Assembly (NCBI RefSeq): GCF_002994745.2
Contig: NC_037092.1
Span: 18,405,501 to 18,469,500 of the forward strand
Direction: 5' to 3'
DNA from: Rosa chinensis
Lineage: Eukaryota > Streptophyta > Magnoliopsida > Rosales > Rosaceae
DNA: 64,000 nt
The position numbers and the translations under genes are program-made. Shown here piece by piece: positions 34,601 through 47,844 of this stretch (positions are counted from its first letter, which is position 1; each line of letters opens with the position of its first letter). The notes under the pieces were generated by a model. It was given only the letters and a program-made list of their open reading frames with translations, had not been told where the DNA came from and did no database searches.

Positions 34601-37600
34601 AAACCAACCGTACGGAAGACAACCTGAAGAATGGAAGAAAGACACAAAATTCTCACATGATAAGAATAATAATATATTAAGAATCAACATCATAAAAAAA
34701 CATAGCAGTATAAAGGACCAACCATCACAACAAGCAGTGTATCTGCAACATATCTAACATACAACAATATCTATCCTACTTATCTAAATGACAAAAGTAT
34801 AAAAGAAAGAACAAAAACAGAGGCAACCAAAGTTTGTGTATCTTTTGGAATAATCACACGTGTAAATATTTTCAAAACTGGAGCATTTTCCCCACTGATA
34901 TTGGCGGAAAAGCATAACAATGGTCATACAACAATACAGACTGTATGGGAATGAAGAAAATCAGGACACCCCAACCACTTACTTTTCCAAAGTCTACATC
35001 TTCTGCAAGTTGCTTTCCTGCGCTGTGCACTTTAAAAATTTGCACTCGTTGCTTTGCATCAGGCAAACCAATGTACAGTCGACGGTCAATACGTCCAGAT
35101 CGAACAAATTCAAGGTCTAATTCATCTGGCCTGTTGGTAGCACAGATGAATATCACAGCTTGTCTGAGAGAGAAGCGATCAATGCCAGTTTTTTCCTTCC
35201 TACACACGGACAGTTACTAAGTATGAAAAATCATATATAAGGGAAAAGGAAAGGTTAGCACCTAACACCTATCAAGATTCAAAATCTCTAGAGGTAAAAT
35301 CAGATACATGCTATACAACAGAAAACAAGTGATAATTATTGATAAGAAATAACCCTTCGGAATTGGATCTTAATATTCTAAGTTTTTGACCAAGAAACCT
35401 GAATTAAACTTCAATCACAAATAAATAATAGGTTCAATAAGTAACACTTCAAAACTTTAATTTGGCAGCCACATCAATACAAGGCCCCGCAGTGAGACAA
35501 AAGTAGATATAACTAAATAATAAATAGCACATAACCAGTCATGCAAGACTACCACAAGGTGGTTCGACTTAGATACTCTCCAACAGTAGTATTCAAACTA
35601 AAGTCTTTCATAGTGAATTTTACTCTTTCGCATATAAGAAATTCTAGTCTAAAATAATTTGATGAATGTATAACAGATGCTAATCAAACTGCTAAGATTG
35701 CATTGTAAATAAAAATAAATTACTGCTGTATGTCAATATTGCTTTAATAAGAGCAAAAATAGACATGTCATAAATTAGGACACTTACTCCCCATCAAGCT
35801 GTGCAATCAAAGCCTCAAATGTTGCTCTTCTTCTAGGATCCTGTCTTGCATGCCTTCCAGCAATAGCATCAATCTCATCCACAAATACAAAACAAGGAGC
35901 CTGAGCAATGGATAGTAAATCACAATGTTTTGTATTAGTAAATTCACGGTTTGGCAGGCTGATGTCAAGGACTCATAACCCATTTCTGCAGTGAGTACCT
36001 ATTAGCTCACTTGAAAAAATAAATAAACAAACAACAAAAAAATGTATATATGCTCTCAACAAGCTGCCATATTGACCTCAATGAAAAAATCACCAGCGAT
36101 ATACATGAGAGATCATCGAAACAAGTATGTCAATTAGATATGACCAGATGGGAACTTTTAAGATATTTTCCATGGTGAAGACCATGCTTCCAATTGTGAC
36201 ATTTTCACCATGCTGAAGATCAAAAGGAAGACAAACCCTAGTAAGGAATAATAGTTAATTCCAGTGGTAGGTGATAGAGCAACACTCTTAGCAACTGCCC
36301 AGGAGGTCACCTAAGATGGATGCTGGAAATATACAATTTTCTGAAGGCCAACTATATCCATAAAGAGCTATCATACCCCAGACAATATAATAAGTATGTA
36401 CAAGTGATCAAATTTTAGGAGTTAATGAAGGAAGTGACCAAAACGCAGACTTATTAGAAACAATACTGATAGCCTATATCATGCAAAAATAACAGAATGA
36501 GTTTTCTTCCATTTCGTCATTTGGGTAAGCATAACTTCTTTGAGAAGAAAAGACAATTAATGCAAGGAGTGGATAAGGAATCCATGGCTTACTACAGAGG
36601 AAAAACAGAAAAGAAGCAACAGCAAAGAGGCTAGCATTTAGAAAACACAAGCTCACTTCACAAATATGAAGAGATGATATAGTCCCTAAAAAGAGCAAAA
36701 TAGCTCTACAAGATCATAACTTGACCTGACCTAGACCTTATGACTTGTATATTAATGACAAGCAGTGACTGATCTCCTGGGACTAATGCCTAATCAATTT
36801 ACTAATCCATTATAATGCATCTGCAAATTAGAATGGGAGGAATGCTTACATTTCTCCTTGCAATAGAAAACATCTCATTGATTTTTGCAGCACCACTTTT
36901 TTCACTATCTGTAAACTCCGCACCCGAAGCAAAAACAAATGGCAACCCACTTTCCTTTGCAAGTGTCCTTGCAAAAAGTGTTTTGCCAGTTCCAGGAGGT
37001 CCAGAGAGAAGAACACCCTAAAATGCACAATGATAAAACAAATTCCTCTTTCAGTAATTTAAAAGGCAAAACTCAAGCAGAGATTTATGAAACAAGAAAT
37101 ACTTACCCTGACAAACTTCACATCTTTTTCATAGTATTGCATTGGATTTCCCATGTAAATCATCAGCTCATCAAGAAGATCCCAAACATCACCTCCTAAC
37201 ACAACTTCCTTGGACATGGATTTTGTTTCCCCTACATCTCCAACAGGCTGATGGAAGAAAAAATGCAATGGGAACTCAAGAATCTAGGCAATAGGAAGAT
37301 TACAAGGGACAAAATGGTTGGAAATGAAGTTTTACCAGTATAAAATTTTCTGCATAAGCCATATCAAAAAGTTGATTATACTTTTTGTAGAGAAAACGCT
37401 TAGAAGTGATATGCAGAAGCATCACAGACTCGCGTATTAGCCAGAGAATGAGTAACCCAGGCACCAATGCAATCACAACCTTCATAAAGTAGTGGATCTG
37501 GCGTTTCTGAAGAAGATCAACTTCAGCTCCAGAACTTGAGATATTCTCAAACAAATATGGGTCTAGGGGGATATCAACCTACCATATACGGAGAAACATT

Positions 37601-40355
37601 AAGCATCCATAAGTCAGACATAAGAATCAGGTCTGTCAAAAAGTTGAGGAAACTTACAACATATTCTAATGGAAAACCTTCTTTCATAGTAACATATATT
37701 CTTTTTAGGTCTTCTGTAAATACAACAGCAGCAACCTGTCCAAAACAAACCACAGCATCAGACACTGCCAACACAAACCTTTGCACTTTTAGCCAACAAT
37801 GGAGAAAAAATCCTCTTAGATGCATGATGCTTCCTGTTTCATTTGGACATGCGGGCAATTGACATGGCAGCATCCAATGAACCACCAAGCGAGACATAAA
37901 GTACACAGAGTTCAAAGGCAGTTGAGAAATGAGTTCACATCTCTCAGTTTCCTCAGCCTCCTTGACTCCTTGTACAGTACCATATTTATTTATCTACTAG
38001 TTTTAACTACTACTGAGAGATATGGCAAGGTGCCATGATCACATCCCATTTCATAACCTACACCGCACAGTACCATATTTATTTATCTACCATTTTTAAC
38101 TATTTTAGTTTAGAAAAAAATGTTTAGTCTTCTATATTATGGAATATGAAAGGTCATGTGCTGTCTGAACACACTGAGATACAAGAGAAGCCCAAATGTT
38201 ACAAACTCTTGCATGGAAAGCAGTAGATGCATGAGAGATTACTCATAATTAATTCAACACAAACTCATAATTAGTGCAACACCATGCAACAAGGAACGAG
38301 TGGATCAATCTACAACGAGTATAACAAAGATAAAAACAAAGGAGAGCAACAGGTTACCTCAGAGCTGTCAAGCTTTTGAAGAAAGTAGGTATAAGGAAGT
38401 TTGGGACGATAAAGCCACCATCTTTTAGCTATCCATAACGCCCTTGTTCCTTGTGTCTCTGTTACCTTCTCCACTACATCCTTGCGAAGACTGTTTTCAA
38501 CCTCTTTCATGTCAAATTCAACTACATACTTGGAATTTGCAGAGTCCAACTGCTCCGCTAACTTTTCTTTTTGGAGGATCTCCTTCCATTTCTGAAGTCT
38601 TTCACGCCATGTTCCAGTATCCTCTTGAACTTCACCTGCAAAGCCAAAAAAAAACACAATTGGGCCATGAGGATAGAGATGACCAAAGACACTATGATGA
38701 TAAAATCCAAGACAAATTTCCGTGCAAACTTTACAGTTTACATGATATTGTCTCAGTAATACATCAGTGAGTTGCAGTTATCTCTGAAATCTCTGGAATG
38801 CAGATTTACACCATACAGGAAGAGAAACTCAAATCGGCCAATTCCACAACCTTTCATATTAAAAAACATAATTCTCATTAAAATCAATAAGGTGTCCACT
38901 ACCTATAAAATAATTCCCAATTGCAATCATTCAGACAACAAATCCACTCCTGCTCCAGCTAATACCACCACAAACTTTGCCACATACACATGTAATAGAC
39001 TATGATATGTTCAAAATTCACAATTCATAATGAAATATGCTTCCTCATTGAATCAATTATATAACACTCCTAAAATAAAATTTTCCCATGCTGGTTCAAA
39101 GTAAGGATCAACTCAAAATACTTCCAAGTAAGTTCCAAACAGACACTAACCAGATATTCCCAGGTCTTCTTTCAATTCCTTCTTTTCTTCTGGATTTAAT
39201 TTTATATCACTGTCAATAAATTGTTTCACATTGTCCTGAGGCAGCTGCGGATCATCATCCCATGCATCCTCTCCCACATAAGAACTATCATGAACAAGTG
39301 TTCCATCAGGTCCTTCAACAAACTTCTTCATTTTCAGGCCTTTGGGCGTCGTCTTCCTCCACATACTCTTCTTAAGCCTGCAAGTTAAGGGAAAAAAAAA
39401 AAGAACCGGGATTAAGCAAAACACAGCTCCTTAAAACTTCTCTATCTTTATTCCTCTTTCTTCCTTCTAGTTTAAAAGTTTAAACCCTGTCTATATTAAG
39501 GCAATATTCAAATTCTAAGCAGAAATGTGATGCAGTTAAAGCGACCAAAACGTAAAATACACACAACATGTGGAATCAAATTACTTTCTAACATTACTCG
39601 GAGATGGCTCAGGAATCACTGCCTCCATATAAGCCTCTGTCAACTCTTTCCTCTGACGATCTTGGATAGGAGCTCGAATTGCTACATATATTCTTTGACA
39701 CGAAACTACCGCAACAAAAACATAGAAAACCAATGCAGCAATTCTTTTAGGTTCCCATGTCTTGACATCCTGAGAATAACAAATGACGGTGTTATCAGTA
39801 AATCAACTAATTGAAAGTTACACTCAGTTCCCGCCACAACTTGATCAAAACAAAAGACTCAAGCTTTGTAATAACTTCCATTACCTTCCAACACATTGCA
39901 ACAACAAAATGAGAAGCTAAAACTAAATACAAGAACTTTACCTTCCATCTTTCCCACTGATTCCAACTCACAAACTCGGGCACTAACTCGGTCCTAAACC
40001 GTTCCAACTCAGTCCCACCTCTCTCTAATCCTTCCCCAGCTTGCCCCAAATACTCCCCCACCTTCACATTCACCTCATTCAAATCAAACCCAGTTTCCTT
40101 CTTCACCGAGTCACCAAAATTGGACCAGAACTGCTCCGAACCGCGGCGTATAGACCGAGCCAGACTCACCCAAGAAAACCCATCAGGCCCATTTGGGTTT
40201 GCAGAGGCTTTAACACGAAAGTTTGAATTTTTCCGGGAAATTTTGAGTCTTTGCTTTGTGGGGAGCTTGAAGAGAAGGGTTTTGGGGGTTAAATGGGTGA
40301 GTGCAGTTGAAGAACAGAGAAGTGGGTTTGGCTTGTAGGGGAGTATGAGGTCCAT
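31643..40355 (-). CDS. FTSH12: FTSH12, chloroplast inner-envelope AAA+ zinc metalloprotease
   Basis: Nineteen exons join in phase to 1003 residues: 40355-39942, 39769-39585, 39377-39151, 38635-38358, 37735-37658, 37578-37336, 37247-37107, 37017-36850, 35900-35788, 35199-34983, 34623-34552, 34326-34207, 34113-33997, 33899-33723, 33368-33249, 33147-33073, 32568-32461, 32325-32245, 31720-31643. The N-terminus is a Ser/Thr-rich plastid transit type. Membrane segments lie near residues 147-165 and 427-442. Walker A (GPPGTGKT, about 528), Walker B (VDEID, about 585), the arginine region (SGRIDRR), the zinc site HEAGH (about 764-768) and a downstream Asp (GGRDD, about 843) are intact. In Arabidopsis, FTSH12 belongs to the Ycf2-FtsHi complex that drives protein import into chloroplasts and is essential in embryos; it is the member with an intact protease site. 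C-terminal LHRC matches the expected end. Confidence 0.95.
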
Positions 40356-40515
40356 TTTGTGGTGTGGATAGGGGAATCAAAGAGATTGTATAGAGAAGAA
40401 GTTCATTTCTGAGTTTTGGTGGGTTTTGAGGTTCATTAGTACAGAGGTAGTAGTGGTTTTAGCACTGTTCCAAATTTCCAATTCTGGGGTTTTGGGGTTC
40501 TATCCGTTATGTTAT

Positions 40516-40834
40516 AGGAAAAAGATATAAACAGTACCCGAGGTAAAACCCATTCTAAATTTTTGTACTCAACTTTTGGAAACTATCATTTTAGTACCTG
40601 GAGTACCCAATCCAACCTAATTTTCATACACACCGTCCATGACGACGTTAACTCTTCTGACAGCTGACATGATTTAAAAAAGCCACGAGAGGAGCAAGTT
40701 AACGCCGTTATCGACGGCAGGTACGTATGTTGGGTCGGACTGGCTATTTGGGGTACCAATGTGATAGTTACGGAAAGTTGGGTATGAAAATTTAGAATGG
40801 ACCATAGTTGGAGTACTGTTTATATTTTTTTCCC
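40516..40834. mobile_element. MULE-type MITE upstream of FTSH12
   Basis: The exact 9-bp duplication TTATGTTAT flanks it (40507-40515 and 40835-40843). The tips AGGAAAAAGATATAAACAG and CTGTTTATATTTTTTTCCC are inverted repeats. It is non-coding, 319 bp, and lies about 160 bp upstream of the FTSH12 start codon, so it may sit in the promoter or leader. Similar tip-proximal words recur at 50335 and 53737. Confidence 0.85.
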
Positions 40835-41051
40835 TTATGTTATTGTTGTTGTTTTCTCCTCTCTCTTTTTTTTTATGCTAAGACTTGCACAAAATTAAAT
40901 AGAGAAGTCTGATGACGCTCAGAGTGCAGTAAATCAAAACTATTAGCTAGAAATGCTGAAGGAGTAAAGGAGGCATCTCACAGATCCAAGATTGATCTCG
41001 ACTGATGAAATGACCCAATTTGCTAAAAAATCAACTGCAAAATTAAGTTCA

Positions 41052-41256
41052 TGTTCAAGTAAAACTCTAATTTGTGTTAGACTCAAACTCTAGGTCACTT
41101 GACCTAGTGGTAATAGGGTTTAATATAGAATAATCTAGAGATTATCTTTCCTTGTATGATTCAGACTCTATGTCTTGTAATCCTCTATATAAAGAGGCCC
41201 CTATTATCAATGAGAATACACAACAATTTTCTCTCAATTTCTGATTCCCTAAAACA
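41052..41256 (+). repeat. 5' LTR of element C
   Basis: 205 bp, TGTTCAAGT to CTAAAACA, with TATA region CTCTATATAAAGAGG near 41183-41197. Confidence 0.92.
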
Positions 41257-41273
41257 CGTTATCAGCACGACGC
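41257..41273 (+). promoter_or_regulatory. Primer-binding site, tRNA-Ile anticodon-arm type (best match)
   Basis: CGTTATCAGCACGACGC is complementary over 17 bases to the anticodon arm of plant tRNA-Ile(AAU) as I recall it, with C opposite the wobble position, which is inosine in the mature tRNA. Confidence 0.6.
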
Positions 41274-42277
41274 CCCAATCCTGAAACCCTATATTCGTAG
41301 CCTTCAAATTCCAGATACCACCATCGCCCACCTTGAATATCCAAATTCCAAGAAGCCAGAACCGGCGGTGCCACCTTCAGAACCGGCCGGAAAATATCCG
41401 AACCGGCCCCCGGAAATACCGAAAGCCTCTCTGCCCAGTTCGAAGCCTTCCTCCCTGCCTCCTGCTGCCATACTCCACCAGAAGCTGCACCTTGACCCCA
41501 GATCCCCGGAACCGGAAATATCAAAAGCGCTGCACCTCCGAACCGCCGCCTGCATCTTCAGCCCCCTGCATCAGCCTTCCCTGCTCTGCCTCAGCCCAGA
41601 AACAAACCCGGCCCAGCAGAAGAAACCCAGCTCTCGGCCCAAAAGCAGTCTCCAACCCTCAGCCCATGCCAGAAGCAGAAGAGGTCCAGCCCAGAGCCAT
41701 GTCAGCATCCACGCATGCACCCAGTCAGCACACAGTCAGCGTCCATTCAGCCTACCACGTTAGCATCAGACTGCCACGTCAGCAGCCTGTGCCATGTCAG
41801 CATCTCGGTCAACCGCCGGTCAACCTTTTTCAGGCGACTTTTCTGGCCAATTTTTCCGGTCAAGATTTCCGACAATTTTTCAAGGTAAACTTTTCTAAAA
41901 GTTCCCATTTTGAAGTTTTTATTACTTTTCTCTTCTTTTTCTCGGGGACTTCCAACCTCCCTTCCTCTACCCCCCCCCCCCCTTTTCTTCTTCATAGAGG
42001 AGACCAAAAGCCGAACTGTCGGGGTTCGTGCTCATTCCAAGCTTGGAGCTTGTAGAATCCTCCAAACTTAGAGTTTGTTGAGAAGAAAAACGATCGACCA
42101 CGTACATCATTGTTTCGATCTAATCCAAAACCCCTCTTGGAATCGGATTTTCTTGGAAGCGACTACGCTCAGAAAATCTCTAATTTCTTGGAAGCGACTA
42201 CGCTCAGAAATTTAATAGTTTTTTGTGGTAGCCTTTTTCGCTCCGAAACTAACCTAATTTTCTTGTTGTTTTTCAGG

Positions 42278-43448
42278 ATGAGTAACCTGAACAAGTTGAG
42301 CTTCGCTCCACTAGAGACAACAGGAGCAGGATACCACAAGTCGGTCCATGATGTGCGCTAGCATCTTAAGGCTGATGGGATCCTGAGTACGATCTAAGAG
42401 CCAAGTCAGGACGTGCTGACCCCTCAACAAGCTGTTGCTTTTGAAGCAAATAAAGTTATGAGAGAGGCTAATGAAGCAAAAGCCATCATTCTCATGACAA
42501 GGCACATGAATGACACGCTCCAAAATGAGTACCTCAATGAGGAAGACCCAAGAAAGCTATGGGTAGAACTCGAGCAGCGTTTTGGCAACGTCCGTGATTC
42601 CCTGCTTCCAAACTTAGAAGTGAGATGGCATAGCCTCCGCTTCTGTGATTTCAAGTCTGTACTTGACTACCATTCTGAAGCACTTCGTATCGAGTCTTTG
42701 ATGGAATTCTTTGGACAGAAAATCATTGATACGATGTTGATCGAGAAAACACTCTCCACCTTCCCCGTCTCTGCATTGATGGTAGCCAAAAACTATCGGA
42801 TTGATGTCAATTCTAGATGCATCGCAAGATTTCATGAGCTAATTGGTGCCATGAATGTAGCTGAAAAACATGACAACATACTTGTGAAGAACTATAACTC
42901 TGGACCCGTGGGAACCAAGTCAATTCCGGAGTCTAATTATAGTCGCGCCTCCAAGGGAGGACACAAGGAGCGAAACCCTAAGAATAGGGATAATTCTAGA
43001 CGTTCTAGTCCATATTCTCGCCCCAAAGAGGAAGGAAACCGCCACGATAGGCGTACACGGAACCGTGGAGGAAAACTTGTGAAGAGAGAGAGAGGCCAAG
43101 CCTCCGGTTATGGTGGTGACGCCACCAAAGGCAATAACCATCCTCAAAGCGCTCCTAAATCACCTCGATCAAGGGAACCTGACCATAATGATGCTTGTCT
43201 CAGGTGTGGACTACCAGGACATTGGGCAACGGCATGTAAAGCATCCCAAAATGTTGCAAACGCATACAAGATGTATCGTAAAGCAAGGGAAGCAAATTAC
43301 ATGGAACAAGAAGATCAAGCTGACGATCTCGATCTAAGGGTGGAAGACTACAAGGATCAAGACCCAGAAACTGGCGATTTTGATCAAGTCTTTTTATTTT
43401 CCAAGAGATGTAGGCAATTGCCATATTATTTTGTAGTAGATGCCAATG
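42278..43448 (+). pseudogene. Copia gag of element C with zinc knuckle
   Basis: From ATG 42278 (MSNLNKLSFAPLETTG) two early stops occur (TAG 42359-42361, TAA 42395-42397). After that the frame is open to 43471. The gag domain (MTRHMNDTLQ, LWVELEQRFGNVRDSLL, EKTLSTFPVSALM) is followed by a basic region and a CCHC knuckle (CLRCGLPGHWATAC). With splicing at 43449 the frame would enter the protease; without it a TAG at 43469 ends gag. Confidence 0.85.
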
Positions 43449-43744
43449 GTATTAGTCTTTCTTCAAAGTAGGCGTACTCAATGTAAGTGTGATGTCTAGG
43501 AAGGTTTTGAGATAAGTGGTACTTAAACGAGCTTTGCTCCACCGACATCTCTCTACTCACCTGGTCACATTTGCATTAGAATTACCGAAATGAGTTAGAC
43601 GACTACCGTTGTTTTGCATTAGCTAGTTTATTGGATTAGATTTTCTTTGGTTAAAGAAACGATGATGTAATTCCGTTTGGCTTATTAATAAAAGTTGAGT
43701 TCTTTTCTTTATGACTCCTTTTTAATTATGAGCTTTTCTTTTAG
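43449..43744 (+). other. Candidate gag-pol intron of element C
   Basis: A donor (CCAATG|GTATTAG) and an acceptor (TTTTCTTTTAG|GAATGG) enclose 296 bp. Removal joins gag and protease in frame (VDANG then MDELQCLADSATTH). The unspliced form ends gag at 43471, and a poly-A-signal-like AATAAAAG lies near 43688 inside. This resembles the splicing-plus-termination strategy known for Arabidopsis copia elements, which yields gag-only transcripts. Confidence 0.45.
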
Positions 43745-46453
43745 GAATGGATGAACTACAATGTCTTGCGGATAGTGCGACTACGCACACCATTCTACAC
43801 CATAGGTAATTATTCTTAGAAATGTTGCCTACATATTCCTCTGTGACTACGATGGCTAGGCCATCAGGTTTAGTTCAAGGACATGGAATGACCCAATTCC
43901 TATTGCCAAATGGCACCTTGATTAAAGTCACTGAAGCTCTCTACGCTCCTAAGGCAAATCGAACCTTATTGAGCTTCAAAGATATAAGAGTCAACGGATT
44001 CCATGCAGAAATGCATAATGAGAACAGAAAATAGTTCATTTGCATTACCTCTAATGATTGCGGATGGAAGCGCATCTTAGATAAGCTTATGTGTCAATCT
44101 AGTGGACTTTATGTCACTGCAATTCGACCAATTGAATCCAATAATGTCATAAGAGAAGATCTCTTGGATTCTAACACATACTGGCTTTGGCATGACCGAC
44201 TCGGGCATCCTGGTCATGATATGATGCTCCGTATACTAAAGACATCACACGGACATCCATTATTCAGAGTGAGAAGAAGCAAGAATCGAAAATTGATTCC
44301 TGGACTTAGCAAGACCGCAACAATTGCAGCATCTGGCGCTGTAGCCGTCTTGGGGCTCCATTGGGCCGCCCAAATCCCATGTGATGATGCCATCAATGGC
44401 ACCAACCATGAGCATGACGCCATGGTTGTTCCTCCCAATGGCCATGACGCCATACATACTAATTCTCATGTCTCCAACACCATGTTGGGAGATGTAGTCA
44501 CACATTTTGCTTCTAATAGCGCTACAGATACTCAGGCCCAACCAAAATCCTCATTGGTTGCTTCACAGGCCCCTCGCTCATTTTGCAAAGCCTGTTCCTT
44601 AGGGAAATTAGGACCGAGATCGTCCTACGCAAAGGATCCTAAAATACTCATTTCGTTCTTACAGAGAATCCAAGGGGATATCTGTGGACCAATTCAACCA
44701 TCATGCGGACCTTTCAAATACTTTATGGTATTGGTTGATGCGTCGATACGCTGGTCATATGTCGCGCTGTTGTCCACTCGAAATGCTGCTTATGCTAAAC
44801 TCCTCGCCCAGATTATCCGTCTACGGGTTCACTATCCTGACCATCCTATGAAGTCAATTCGACTTGATAATGCTGGCGAGGTTACATCGAAAATGTTTGA
44901 TGACTATTGCATGTCACTGGGGATTGATGTAGAGCATTCAGTTCCCCATGTTCATACCCAAAACGGTCTCCCAGAAGCCGGTATCAAACGACTACAGATG
45001 ATAGCAAGGACATTAGTTATGTGCACCAATCTCCCTGTTTCTGCTTGGGGATATGCAATATTGCATGCAGGGACGCTAATTCGTCTACGACCCACTGCAA
45101 CCCAATCTTACTCTGCGTTACAGCTAGTGACTGGGTACGAGTCTGATATCTCGCACTTACGCATTTTTGGGTGTGCTATTTATGTGCCTATTACGCTGCC
45201 ACAGAGTACTAAGATTCCACAATGACGAATGGGCATTTATGTTGGTTATGAATCTCCAACTATCGTCCGCTATCTTGAACCCTTGACATGCGATCTCTTT
45301 ACCGCTAGAATTAAGGATTGTCACTTTGATGAGACAGTCTTCCCATCGTTAGGGGAGATAAGAACACAGATGTTCAATAGGAACGACATGAATTATTGTG
45401 GTCTGTCCCCACTATGTCTCATCTCGATCCCCGTACCGCACAGTCCAAACTTGAAGTACGAAGAATAATCAAGCTCTAGAACGTAGCAGATACTCTGCCT
45501 GATGCGTTTTCTAATGTTGCCAAAGTGACGAGATCACACATACCTGCTGCAAAAGTGCCTACAAGGATCGATGTCCCGAATACTGGACACCACGCCACTC
45601 CTGTGACACCAGGAGATGGCACCATTACCCATTATGGCAATGATGAGGCATCTATGGCCGCAAGTCCAGCAAGAAAGCGCGGTAGACCTATTGGTTCGAA
45701 GGATACTCGCCCTAGAAAGAGAGCGAATGAGGCACAAACAAATCCTTTGATCATCGATACTCAAAATCCGTCCCATGAGAATGTTCAGATTATGGTTACG
45801 TCCAAGAGATATCATTGGGGGACGCCTCAATGTAAGAACCTATCCCTGAGAACGTAGAGATCTCTGTGAATTACACTAGTGTACATGGAACGTGGCAAAG
45901 AAGTTCCATCATCATTGATGATGTATTCGTGTATTCAGTGGCGCGTGAGATTATTGAGACCGATGATATTGAACCACGCTCCATTGATGAATGCCAACGT
46001 AGAGCTGATTGGCCAAAATGGAAAAATGTGATCCAGGCATAACTTGATTTTCTAGCGAAAACAAAGGTATTTGGAAAAATCGTGCCAATACCGCCCAACA
46101 CCAAACCAGTTAGTCACAAACGGGTATTCGTTAGAAAGCGTAATGAGAGAAACGAGATTGTAAGATACAAAGCTCGCCTTATGGCGCAAGGCTTCTCACA
46201 ACGCCCTGGAATCAACTACGAGGAGACTTATTCTCCTGTAATGGACGTAATAATGTTCCGCTACCTTGTCAGTTTGGTAGTTTCTGAAAAACTGAACATG
46301 CAGCTTATGGATGTGGTTACTGCGTATCTATATGGGGATCTAGATACAGAGATATACATGAAGATTCCAGAAGGAATTCAGCTACCCAAATCAAGTGGCT
46401 CTAAACCACGGAGCACATTTGCAATTAGTTTGAAACGCTCACGATATGGATTG

Positions 46454-47384
46454 TAGGCCTGGGCACGGTCCCAGCCCGGCACCTAATTTGCAAGGCCCGG
46501 GACCGAGCCCGAATTTTTCGGGTCGGGCTCAAATTTCGTTTTTAAGTTTCAGGGACAGGAAAGGCCTGGACCGAAAAAAACCAGGCCGGTCCTCTGGTTT
46601 TTTCTGGCCCAAAAGACTTAAAAAAAAAAAAAAAACAAAACAAACAGATCTGTTCTCAGATCTAGAACAGATCTTGCTCCAAACCGATTCCTCCACCCTC
46701 CAAACTTCCAAAGCCACCTAACCACCATCATTGAGAGGAGAGAGAGAGAGAGAGATAGAGATGTTTTGGGGTTGAATAACAGAGAAAAACTAGAGAGAGA
46801 GAGATTTTGGGGTTGAGCAACGACAGAAGAAGAATTAGGAATTTCTCTACAATTGACGGACCGAAGGAGGGCTAGGGAGAGAAGGGAAAAGAAAAGAAAA
46901 AGACAATGGAGGTGTTTGGGGAAAAGAAGAAGAAGTGGAGGCGTTTGGGGAAAAGAAGAAGAAGAAGATAAGAACTTAAGAAGAGAGAAGAAAAAAACAA
47001 AAAAGAAAGAAGGGGGGGGGGGAGACTGGAGAGGGACGGGAAAACTGAAAAGAAAGAAGAAGAGAAGAAAGAGAAGAAGAGAGAGTCAGAAAGATGAGGG
47101 GTGGGACCCGGAGAGAATTAGAGTAGAGAAGAAGAACGTGGAGAGAGAAGGAGGAAAAGAAAAGTTGGTAGGAAGACTAATAAAACATATAAAAAATATT
47201 TGTTAATTATTAGTCCGGCCCAACGGGCTTTATTATATTTCAAAACTTCAGACCGGGACCGGACCGGATTTTAGCCAGTTCAGACCGGACCGGAGAATGT
47301 TACCAAATTTTTTTTGCAAACCTGGACCAAACCGGGCGGTCCAAGCCGGTTTTTTGGGCTTACGGGTTTATTCGCCCACCCCTA
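46454..47384. mobile_element. Non-autonomous hAT element 2, inside element C
   Basis: It starts TAGGCCTGGGCACGG and ends TTCGCCCACCCCTA, with the exact 8-bp duplication ATGGATTG at 46446-46453 and 47385-47392. Excising it restores the copia frame (RSRYGL, then KQSGRMWYNR). The middle (46735-47165) is almost pure purine on this strand. No transposase is present. Confidence 0.92.
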
Positions 47385-47844
47385 ATGGATTGAAACAATC
47401 CGGACGGATGTGGTATAACCGTCTAAGTGACTACTTGATTGGAAATGGATATGTCAACAATGAACTATGCCCATGTGTTCATAAAAAGGACAAGTCCCGG
47501 ATTTGCAATAGTAGCGGTTTATGTCGATGACATGAACATAATTGGCACCCTTAAAGAGTTAAGGGAAACCACTGAACACTTGAAATCCGAGTTTGAGATG
47601 AAAGATCTTGGGAAAACACGGTTTTGACTCGATTTGGAACTTGACCACCGTAGAGATGGTATCTTAATTCATCAATCAGCTTATACCCAAAACATGCTTA
47701 GGCGTTTCAACACTGACAAAATTAAGCCTTCAAGCACCCCAATGGTCGTCTGTAGTCTTGATCCAAAGAAGGATCCATTTCGTCCAAAAGATGACGATGA
47801 AGAAGTGCTAGAGGCAGAAGTGCCCTACCTAAGTGCAATAGGCG

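Noticed and set aside
41333..42055. 240-codon frame rich in Pro and Ser
   Set aside because: It lies in the 5' leader of copia element C, has low-complexity composition and is not conserved in elements B and D.
46853..47206. 117-codon Lys/Arg/Glu frame
   Set aside because: It is a translation of the purine-only tract inside hAT element 2 and not a gene.
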